Shown one piece after another: positions 1 to 4,688 of a stretch of DNA of 7,372 bases. Origin of the DNA: an uncultured Clostridia bacterium (lineage in GTDB: Bacteria; Bacillota; Clostridia; TANB77; CAG-508); NCBI GenBank assembly GCA_944393755.1, contig CALYBF010000067.1, positions 1 through 7,372 of the forward strand. Reading direction: 5' to 3'. Numbering within the stretch: the stretch's first letter is position 1; every line of letters starts with the position of its first letter. The notes under the pieces were generated by a model, which was given only the letters and a program-made list of their open reading frames with translations, did no database searches and had not been told where the DNA came from. The position numbers and the translations under genes are program-made.

Positions 1-63
1 CAAAGAGAAGACGTGCTTATAAAAATAATAGAGAAATTAGAAGAGATAGAAGAGATTTTATAA
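1..63 (+). CDS. C-terminal end of an unidentified gene (5' part outside window)
   Basis: Frame 1 is open from the first base and ends in TAA at 61-63. It gives a 20-residue tail rich in Glu, Lys, Ile and Leu (…KIIEKLEEIEEIL), which looks like an amphipathic or coiled-coil C-terminus. A hairpin followed by seven T residues overlaps the stop codon, which supports a gene ending here. Frame 3 is also open up to about position 119, but it runs through the hairpin and T-tract and gives a less protein-like sequence. Too little is visible to name the product. Confidence 0.5.
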   Translation, partial: QREDVLIKIIEKLEEIEEIL

Positions 64-77
64 TCTTCTATTTTTTT
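47..77 (+). terminator. Probable Rho-independent terminator of the upstream partial gene
   Basis: TAGAAGA (47-53) pairs perfectly with TCTTCTA (64-70) around a 10-nt loop and is followed directly by seven T residues (71-77). The stem is short and AT-rich, so it may be weak. Its position over the stop codon fits a transcription end and would separate the next gene as its own unit. Confidence 0.5.
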
Positions 78-81
78 CAAA

Positions 82-110
82 GTTTTGTTCTAAATATTGT
101 TTTCTATAAT
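82..110 (+). promoter_or_regulatory. Possible sigma-A promoter for the DUF3792 gene
   Basis: A perfect TATAAT -10 box lies at 105-110, about 40 bp before the ATG at 151. The -35 region is poor: TTTTGT at 83-88 with a 16-bp spacer is the best match. In DNA this AT-rich a lone TATAAT is weak evidence. The call leans on its placement between the terminator and a gene with a strong ribosome binding site. Confidence 0.35.
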
Positions 111-150
111 ATAAATTAAATAGTAATATAACAATGATTGGAGGAAAGAA

Positions 151-537
151 ATGGAAAGTTATCAAGAGAATAACAAGAAAAATTTGAAGAATATAAGTAT
201 AGGAATAGGTATTTCAATTTTTATTACCGCAATTTGTTTATTTGTATTTTCTATTTTGTTAACTTATACAAACCTAAGTGAAAATACAATAACACCAACA
301 ATAATTATAATAACCGGAATAAGTGTATTAATAGGAAGTTCTATCGGAAATGTAAAAATAAAGAAAAACGGAATAATAAATGGAACAATTATTGGCGGGG
401 GATATATATTAATTCTATATTTAATATCAAGCCTTATAAATGTAGAATTTACTTTGAATTTTAAAAGTGTAATTATGATAATTGTTGGAATTCTTTTTGG
501 CATATTTGGGGGAATTATGGGAGTTAATAGCAAATAG
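151..537 (+). CDS. TIGR04086/DUF3792 (YrzE-like) four-helix membrane protein
   Basis: This 128-residue protein has a short charged, soluble N-terminus (residues 1-15) and four predicted membrane helices at roughly 16-38, 47-67, 77-97 and 103-124. The length, the four-helix layout, the glycine-rich second and third helices (…GSSIGNVKIKKNG…GTIIGGGY…) and the C-terminal GGIMGVN motif match the TIGR04086/DUF3792 family of small integral membrane proteins found in Clostridia and Bacilli. No molecular function is established for the family that I can cite. In related genomes I recall it near protein-export genes such as yajC, but nothing here shows that. The ATG at 151 has GGAGG at 140-144 with a 6-nt spacer. 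The gene appears to be its own transcription unit, lying after a terminator and before a strong promoter. Confidence 0.85.
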   Translation: MESYQENNKKNLKNISIGIGISIFITAICLFVFSILLTYTNLSENTITPTIIIITGISVLIGSSIGNVKIKKNGIINGTIIGGGYILILYLISSLINVEFTLNFKSVIMIIVGILFGIFGGIMGVNSK

Positions 538-549
538 TGTAGAAAAAAG

Positions 550-622
550 TGGAAAAATGTCGAATTTTGCGATGAAAAGTTGAGAAATTTTGAAAAAAGT
601 AATTGACAATTTCATTTTTCCA
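550..622. repeat. 10-bp inverted repeat overlapping the 603-631 promoter; candidate operator
   Basis: TGGAAAAATG (550-559) and CATTTTTCCA (613-622) are perfect reverse complements. A G-T pair and three A-T pairs extend the match outward to 546/626. The right arm lies in the spacer between the -35 and -10 boxes. The left arm overlaps the 7-mer TGTCGAA (558-564), which equals the Spo0A-box core. The 53-nt gap makes an RNA terminator unlikely. A protein-binding palindrome or looping site is possible, but A/T-rich repeats also arise by chance. Confidence 0.3.
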
Positions 623-631
623 TTTTATAAT
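603..631 (+). promoter_or_regulatory. Consensus sigma-A promoter driving the TasA-like cluster
   Basis: TTGACA (603-608) and TATAAT (626-631) are both perfect, with the ideal 17-bp spacer. Transcription should start near 638, leaving a leader of about 115 nt before the TTG start at 753. A second TATAAT at 655-660 lacks a -35 box. A full-consensus promoter suggests strong basal transcription, which suits an abundant structural protein, or a need for a repressor. Confidence 0.85.
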
Positions 632-637
632 TATTTT

Positions 638-752
638 ACATTTTCAAATTATTCTATAATTTTTTATTAGAAATTGAATCAAATTTTAGAATCTAAGTAT
701 TTTAATCGAAAATTCTAAGAATTAAAAATTAATAAAAAAAGGAGGAATGCTT
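638..752 (+). other. Long AT-rich 5' leader of the TasA-like gene
   Basis: The leader holds no gene. The only visible structure is a weak hairpin, TTAGAAT (686-692) with ATTCTAA (712-718). It ends in a strong Shine-Dalgarno GGAGG at 741-745. That site sits one base before an ATG at 747 (too close) and seven bases before TTG at 753 (optimal), so it fixes the start at TTG 753. No known riboswitch was recognised. Confidence 0.45.
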
Positions 753-1343
753 TTGACAAGTAAAAAGAAAGCACTAATTGTTCTAGTAGTTGTATTAGTT
801 GCTTTAATAGCTTTTATAGGTGGACAAGCTTATGCTAAATATGTTAGTGAAGTTAGAGGCAATGGAATAGCAGAGGTTGCTACTTGGAGCTTTAAAGTAA
901 ATGGACAAAATGAACAAGTAGAAGAAATTAATTTAGCATCAACTTGTAATAATGAAACTCTTGTAAATAACAAAATTGCCCCTGGTACTACAGGAAGTTT
1001 TAATATTATCGTTGATGCAACAGACTCAGATGTAGGAATTGACTACAATATTACTTTTACAGAAGAAGAAAATAAACCAGAAAATTTAAAATTTTTCTAT
1101 AATGGACAAGAATATAATTCAATTAAAGATATAGAAGAAGATTTATCTGGTACAATAGATGCAAATGATGAAAAAGGAAAATCAAGAACATTAAACATTA
1201 AATGGGAATGGTTATATGAAACAGGAAATACAGAAGAAGAAATTAAAGCAAATGATTTAATTGATACTAAAGATGGAATAAATATAGAAAATTATACATT
1301 TAATGTTATTGTTACAGGAACACAAGTTGAACCTCAAGTATAA
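753..1343 (+). CDS. TasA/camelysin-like secreted filament-type protein
   Basis: From the TTG at 753 the protein has 196 residues. It begins with a Sec-type signal peptide: KKK, then a hydrophobic core at about 7-24, then QAYA. Cleavage would fall after A28, leaving a mature protein starting KYVSE. The AYA-KY pattern is typical of TasA/camelysin-type precursors cleaved by SipW-like peptidases. The mature part looks like an all-beta domain. Landmarks are ATWSFKVNG (43-51), IAPGTTGSF (75-83), DVGIDYNITF (93-102), KPENLKFFYNG, IKWEWLYETG (149-158), DTKDGINIENYTF and a terminal VIVTGTQV. These are hallmarks I associate with the family. The likely role is a subunit of extracellular fibres or biofilm matrix; this is inferred from the family and not shown here. 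It has a consensus promoter and leads a cluster of related genes. The fourth gene of the window, at 1985-2539, is its paralogue. Confidence 0.75.
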   Translation: MTSKKKALIVLVVVLVALIAFIGGQAYAKYVSEVRGNGIAEVATWSFKVNGQNEQVEEINLASTCNNETLVNNKIAPGTTGSFNIIVDATDSDVGIDYNITFTEEENKPENLKFFYNGQEYNSIKDIEEDLSGTIDANDEKGKSRTLNIKWEWLYETGNTEEEIKANDLIDTKDGINIENYTFNVIVTGTQVEPQV

Positions 1344-1388
1344 TATCTAATTTAAATATTATAGAATAATAAGAAAATGGAAATTTAC

Positions 1389-1430
1389 CTTATACGTAAG
1401 TGGGGAAGATTAAAAAAGATTCCCTACTTA
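1389..1430 (+). terminator. Intercistronic hairpin after the TasA-like gene; partial terminator, attenuator or mRNA stabiliser
   Basis: TAAGTGGGGAA (1397-1407) pairs with TTCCCTACTTA (1420-1430) over 11 bp with one G-T wobble and a 12-nt loop. It is the most GC-rich spot of this intergenic stretch. What follows (TAATAATTTTAAATTT) is not a clean T-tract, so termination would be partial at best. CTTA (1389-1392) can pair instead with the TAAG (1397-1400) at the base of the main stem, giving a smaller competing hairpin. Its place between the first gene and its lower-expressed relatives fits differential expression within one operon. Confidence 0.5.
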
Positions 1431-1457
1431 TAATAATTTTAAATTTAGGAGGTTGGT

Positions 1458-1988
1458 ATGAAAGAAATTAAGATGATAAATAAAGTGAAAAATAGAAAAA
1501 AAGAAATAACAATAGTAGTAACAGTGTTTTTAGTAATATTGTTATTTTTAACAGGATATAGCTTAGGAAAAAGTTTTTCTAAAATAGATATAAATGGAAA
1601 TACACAGATAGCTAAACCAATAATGGAAGTGGAAAATGCAAGTACTTTAGAAATAAATAATGAAAATAACCAAGGAATATATGAATTTAAAGTTAGAAAT
1701 TATAATTCTAAAGGAGAAATATCAGATGTGGATTTAGAATATTATGTAGAAATATTAAACGATTTAGATGATAAAAAGGAAATCAAAGTAAAATTATTAA
1801 AAAATGATAAAGAAATACCAATAAAAGATAACAAAACAGAAATATTTTATTTTGAAAAAGAAAAAATGCAAGAAGATGTGTACAAAATGGAAATTATTTA
1901 TGATGAAACAGAAAATATTGGTATGAAAGATGTTATGCAGCTAATACAGATAATAGTACATTCTGAGCAAAAACAGGAGGCACTATGA
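1458..1988 (+). CDS. Membrane-anchored small TasA-operon protein, function unknown
   Basis: The protein has 176 residues. A basic N-terminus (KVKNRKKE) precedes one hydrophobic segment at about 17-34. No clear AXA cleavage site follows (…GYSLGKSFSK), so it is probably a single-pass anchored protein with its C-terminus outside. The extracellular part is short, charged and predicted mainly beta: IAKPIMEVENA (51-61), then IYEFKVRNYNSKGEISDVDL, which resembles an Ig-like or TasA-type strand pattern, and a C-terminal LIQIIVHSEQ. There is no enzyme motif. The ATG at 1458 has AGGAGG at 1447-1452 with a 5-nt spacer. Its TGA overlaps the next ATG (ATGA, 1985-1988), so the two are translationally coupled. 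A minor fibre component or assembly/anchor protein is plausible from the neighbours alone; a distant TasA-fold relationship is my inference. Confidence 0.55.
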   Translation: MKEIKMINKVKNRKKEITIVVTVFLVILLFLTGYSLGKSFSKIDINGNTQIAKPIMEVENASTLEINNENNQGIYEFKVRNYNSKGEISDVDLEYYVEILNDLDDKKEIKVKLLKNDKEIPIKDNKTEIFYFEKEKMQEDVYKMEIIYDETENIGMKDVMQLIQIIVHSEQKQEAL

Positions 1989-2539
1989 AGAATTTAAGAA
2001 ATAATCGAAAAAATTTAATTGTTTTAATTCTAATTTTTATTATTATTCTATTTTTTACTTATAAAATTGCAAAAATAAGAAATTCGAATTTCCAAGAAGA
2101 TTTTATATTTTTTAAATTATTAGGCGGAGAAAGTATAGAAAACACTGAAAATATAAAACAACAAAATAATAAAAAATTAGTGAAGGTGTTAAAAAATCAG
2201 AAAACTTATCAAAAATTGAATTTACTCCAGACAATAGACCTAAAAACATTTGTAAACGAAAAAATTGCTCCAGGTAGTAGTGGATATTTTTATATATACT
2301 TAATTTCAAATTCAGACTTGAGTTATGAAATTGAGATAATAAGTAAAACTGAAAAGCCAAAAAATTTTGAGTTTCAAATAGAGGAAAACAAAGGCAATTT
2401 AGAGAAAAATAAAATGAAAAAGATAAGAATAGACTGGAAATGGTTGTATGAAATAAATGAAAAAGAAGATATACAAGATACAAAAGACGGAGAAAACATA
2501 GATAAATATAACTTTGAAATTTGTACAATAGGAAAATAG
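1985..2539 (+). CDS. Membrane-anchored divergent paralogue of the TasA-like protein
   Basis: The protein has 184 residues: a basic start (KNLRNNRKN), one long hydrophobic segment (about 11-25), then KIAKIR without a convincing signal-peptidase site. From residue 86 it aligns with the 753-1343 protein. VNEKIAPGSSGYFYI matches VNNKIAPGTTGSFNI, EKPKNFEF matches NKPENLKF, IRIDWKWLYE matches LNIKWEWLYE, and DTKDGENIDKYNF matches DTKDGINIENYTF. Residues 38-85 diverge strongly, and the C-terminus stops at ICTIGK where the paralogue has VIVTGTQV plus four more residues. It therefore looks like a membrane-retained relative of the secreted subunit, perhaps a base or nucleator; that role is inference. 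It is coupled to the previous gene by ATGA, with AGGAGG at 1975-1980. The next gene starts 14 nt after its stop. Confidence 0.65.
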   Translation: MKNLRNNRKNLIVLILIFIIILFFTYKIAKIRNSNFQEDFIFFKLLGGESIENTENIKQQNNKKLVKVLKNQKTYQKLNLLQTIDLKTFVNEKIAPGSSGYFYIYLISNSDLSYEIEIISKTEKPKNFEFQIEENKGNLEKNKMKKIRIDWKWLYEINEKEDIQDTKDGENIDKYNFEICTIGK

Positions 2540-2553
2540 TAGGAGGTGTAGAT

Positions 2554-2970
2554 TTGAAAAAAATAACAATTTTCATATGTATATTTTTACTCATATTGAC
2601 AATAAGTATTAATTCTTATGCTAAATATATAATGGAAAGAAGACTAGATGTTGCAAATATAAAAATAGATCTTACAAAGCCAAAAATAAATTTTTTAAGT
2701 GCAACTACAAATAACGAAGGATATAATAATTATGCAAATAGAACACATACAGTAACTGTCAAATTATTAGCAATAGAAGAAAATTTAAAAGAAGAATATT
2801 TTTTAGAAAATGTAGTGTGGCTACTAGATAATGAAAAAATAAAAGAAATTGATGAAAGAGTACATTCAAGTCATTATAGAGATACTATAAATTATGAAAT
2901 AACACTAAAAGATATAAAAGGAAATGGAAAATTAAAGGTAAAAATACCAAAACGGTACAATTATAGATAA
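2554..2970 (+). CDS. 5' fragment: signal peptide and first Ig-like domain of the surface protein
   Basis: The TTG at 2554 is chosen because AGGAGGTG lies at 2541-2548 just before it. An in-frame TTG at 2521 lies inside the previous gene and has no such site. The 138-residue product begins MKK plus a hydrophobic core, then NSYA-KYIMERR, which is the same signal-peptide ending as in the 753 gene. LTKPKINFLSA, the YNNYANRTHTVTVKL strand pattern and GNGKLKVKIP mark an Ig-like beta domain. The last six codons (AAA CGG TAC AAT TAT AGA) lie past the break and do not fit. I saw no other in-frame CGG arginine codon in the window. Confidence 0.65.
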   Translation: MKKITIFICIFLLILTISINSYAKYIMERRLDVANIKIDLTKPKINFLSATTNNEGYNNYANRTHTVTVKLLAIEENLKEEYFLENVVWLLDNEKIKEIDERVHSSHYRDTINYEITLKDIKGNGKLKVKIPKRYNYR

Positions 2971-3085
2971 ATCAGGACAAACAAATGATGAAATAATATT
3001 TGATACTGGAATAATTATAGATAATCTTGCACCTGTAATTAATTATACTCAAGAAGAAATTCAAGACGGAAAAATTGATGCTAAA

Positions 3086-3874
3086 TTGAAAGCAAACGAG
3101 AAAATAAGAAAAATAAATGCGTGGGAGATATCTGAACAAGATACTTTATTAACCAAAGAATTTTCTTGTAATGTATTATATCCTCTTCCAGTAACAGATT
3201 TTGCTGGAAATACTGCGAGTGTTGATATAAAAGTAGATAAAGCAACAAATATTGAGATTTTCTTTGCCGGAATTAGCAAAGTGTTTAAATGGGAAACAAC
3301 AAAAGGTGTAGGAGAGATTGTTGGAAAAGATTCACTTAATAATAATATCGAAAATAAATTAGAGGCTTTAGCATATATGTGGAAAGGTATTGATAAAGAT
3401 TTTATTCAAATAAAAACTTATACACATACATATTCGGAATATCAAAAAGGACAGATTATATGGGGAGCTTATGAAACACCTTTTTATGCCGGGTATAATC
3501 CACCTGGAGAAGAATATGCAACAACTGCTTCTGGAAGAGGTGCTGCAGTAAACGGTATAGGCTCACTGTTTTTAGGAGGAATAACTACAGATACATTTAA
3601 TGGTAGTGTTCCAAAAGAAATAGCAGAAAAAAATTTATTTGGAATAAGTGCTGTAACTTTTAGATTAAAAGATTATTCTTATTATTCAATTGTATATCAA
3701 ATATGGATAAATGGTAAAGGTTGGTTAGAACCTGTATCTGATGGGGAAGAAACAAAAGTGGCATATGATAAACCAATTGGAGCTTTTAGAGTATCTTTGA
3801 TTCCAAAAACAGAAAAGCAATATTTAGTAGATTATTGGAAAAAAGATATAGGAACAAATAATATGGAATTTTAA
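3086..3874 (+). CDS. 3' fragment: C-terminal domains of the surface protein
   Basis: This frame is open from 2942, so coding sense begins well before the nominal TTG at 3086, which has no ribosome binding site. The 262-residue portion starts inside a domain (KANEKIRKINAWEISEQD). It passes LPVTDFAGNTASVDIKVDKAT, an Ig-like ending, and continues into a large aromatic domain with DYSYYSIVYQIWINGKGW and DYWKKDIGTNNMEF at the end. The GW, SDGEE and AFRVSL spacing resembles one ChW repeat, a motif of clostridial surface proteins; this match is moderate. Without frameshifting it would have no start site or signal peptide. Confidence 0.6.
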   Translation: MKANEKIRKINAWEISEQDTLLTKEFSCNVLYPLPVTDFAGNTASVDIKVDKATNIEIFFAGISKVFKWETTKGVGEIVGKDSLNNNIENKLEALAYMWKGIDKDFIQIKTYTHTYSEYQKGQIIWGAYETPFYAGYNPPGEEYATTASGRGAAVNGIGSLFLGGITTDTFNGSVPKEIAEKNLFGISAVTFRLKDYSYYSIVYQIWINGKGWLEPVSDGEETKVAYDKPIGAFRVSLIPKTEKQYLVDYWKKDIGTNNMEF

Positions 3875-3881
3875 AAATTAT

Positions 3882-3910
3882 ATATAAAACGTAATAAAAA
3901 ATGTATAATA
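3882..3910 (+). promoter_or_regulatory. Weak candidate sleB promoter
   Basis: TATAATA (3904-3910) lies 17 bp after ATATA (3882-3886). It can be read as a sigma-A -10 box, or as a near match to the sigma-G pattern (GHATR / CATnhTA, one mismatch in each half) known for sleB in Bacillus. In sequence this AT-rich the two cannot be told apart. No convincing terminator separates sleB from the cluster before it. Confidence 0.25.
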
Positions 3911-3968
3911 AAATGTTTTTGTGATAAAAATAGTAAAAAGAAAATATTCGAAATTTAGGTGATCTTAT

Positions 3969-4655
3969 ATGAACAAGAAAATTAAAATCATAATAATATT
4001 TATTTTGTTAACTATATTATTTTCAAGTGTTATATTTTTATATATTACAAACAAAAATGAGGTAGAAGCATTATCTAAATATGGCTCTAGAGGAGATGAA
4101 GTAAGACAAATACAAGAAAAATTAAAAAGATGGGGATATTACAATGGAAATGTAGATGGAATATTTGGAAGTCAAACATTAGAAGCGGTAAAATATTTTC
4201 AAAGAAAAAATGGTCTAACAGTAGATGGAATTGCAGGTCCAGCAACATTAAAAGCAATGGGAATATTTAATTCAAGCAATTCATCTTCAGGTTCTAGTAG
4301 TAATTCAAGTGATTTAAACTTACTTGCAAGATTAATATATGGAGAAGCACGAGGAGAACCATATGCAGGGCAAGTAGCTGTGGGAGCAGTTGTTTTAAAT
4401 AGAGTAAAAAATAGTTCATTTCCAAATACAATATCTGGTGTAATATACCAGTCAGGAGCTTTTGATGTTGTAAAAGATGGGCAAATAAATTTATCACCAG
4501 ATTCAACTGCAAAAAAAGCAGCACAAGATGCTTTAAATGGATGGGATCCAACATATGGAGCGATATATTATTTTAACCCTTCAACAGCAACAAATAAATG
4601 GATATGGTCAAGACCGATGACTGTAACAATAGGAAGACATAGATTTTGTAAATAA
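3969..4655 (+). CDS. sleB: Spore cortex-lytic enzyme SleB
   Basis: The 228-residue protein has a hydrophobic N-terminal segment (about 7-27) as signal or anchor, then a PG_binding_1 domain (about 35-98: GSRGDEVRQIQEKL, GYYNGNVDGIFG, VKYFQRKNGLTVDGIAGPAT). A Ser/Asn/Gly linker follows (101-114), then a C-terminal Hydrolase_2 (cell-wall hydrolase) domain (about 116-228). The YGEARGEP motif contains the likely catalytic glutamate, E126; AVGAVVLNRVK, SGAFDVVKDGQ, GWDPTYGAIYYFNP and KWIWSRP are SleB hallmarks. Family members are lytic transglycosylases that degrade spore cortex peptidoglycan containing muramic-delta-lactam during germination. The ATG at 3969 follows AGGTGAT (3957-3963), an extended match to the 16S rRNA 3' end. 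The usual partner ypeB is not downstream; the gene ends at a terminator facing a convergent gene. Its presence indicates a spore former. Confidence 0.95.
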   Translation: MNKKIKIIIIFILLTILFSSVIFLYITNKNEVEALSKYGSRGDEVRQIQEKLKRWGYYNGNVDGIFGSQTLEAVKYFQRKNGLTVDGIAGPATLKAMGIFNSSNSSSGSSSNSSDLNLLARLIYGEARGEPYAGQVAVGAVVLNRVKNSSFPNTISGVIYQSGAFDVVKDGQINLSPDSTAKKAAQDALNGWDPTYGAIYYFNPSTATNKWIWSRPMTVTIGRHRFCK

Positions 4656-4662
4656 GTAAATT

Positions 4663-4688
4663 AAAAAAAGAGGAAATCCTCTTTTTTT
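4663..4688. terminator. Bidirectional Rho-independent terminator between sleB and the ATPase gene
   Basis: The sequence is a perfect palindrome: seven A, GAGGA, two A, TCCTC, seven T. The core GAGG/CCTC stem has an AAAT loop, and both strands end in a T-tract, so it can stop both converging transcripts. It begins 7 nt after the sleB stop codon, and its T-run overlaps the last bases of the ATPase stop codon (4687-4689). Confidence 0.9.

Larger units (their letters stand above)
2554..3874 (+). pseudogene. Large secreted Ig-like/ChW-like surface protein gene, split by a one-base frameshift
   Basis: Two open frames join into one sensible protein of about 439 residues if one base is dropped in CCAAAAC (2947-2953). 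Frame 1 ends in KLKVKIP and frame 2 resumes with NGTIIDKSGQTN, restoring a run typical of bacterial Ig-like domains (…IP-x-GT-x-x-D-x-SG…). The layout is signal peptide 1-23 (cut after SYA), Ig-like sequence about 35-160, a second similar stretch ending TDFAGNTASVDIKV, and a C-terminal domain of about 210 residues. Near the end, INGKGWLEPVSDGEE followed by IGAFRVSLIPKTE resembles a ChW repeat (W at about residue 390). The gene follows its TasA-like neighbours by 14 nt, shares their signal-peptide type and is probably exported to the same structure. The break may be a true mutation, a sequencing error or programmed frameshifting. I recall similar full-length proteins beside TasA-like genes in clostridia but cannot verify this here. 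Confidence 0.6.

Noticed and set aside
264..615. Minus-strand open frames of 89 and 62 codons over the DUF3792 gene
   Set aside because: They are antisense to a well-supported membrane protein, have no ribosome binding site and mirror its Ile/Asn-rich coding.
686..718. Possible riboswitch in the leader of the TasA-like gene
   Set aside because: Only a weak AT-rich 7-bp hairpin is present; no conserved riboswitch core was seen.
2521..2553. Earlier TTG start for the large surface protein
   Set aside because: It lies inside the preceding gene, and the strong AGGAGGTG falls after it, just before TTG 2554, which also gives a proper signal peptide.
2112..2594. Minus-strand open frame of 160 codons
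   Set aside because: It lies antisense to the TasA-like paralogue; its Phe/Leu/Tyr-rich content is what A-rich coding gives on the other strand, and it has no start signal.
3061..3279. Minus-strand open frame of 72 codons
   Set aside because: It is antisense to the Ig-like part of the surface protein and has no supporting features.
4294..4554. Minus-strand open frame of 86 codons
   Set aside because: It is fully antisense to the conserved catalytic domain of SleB.
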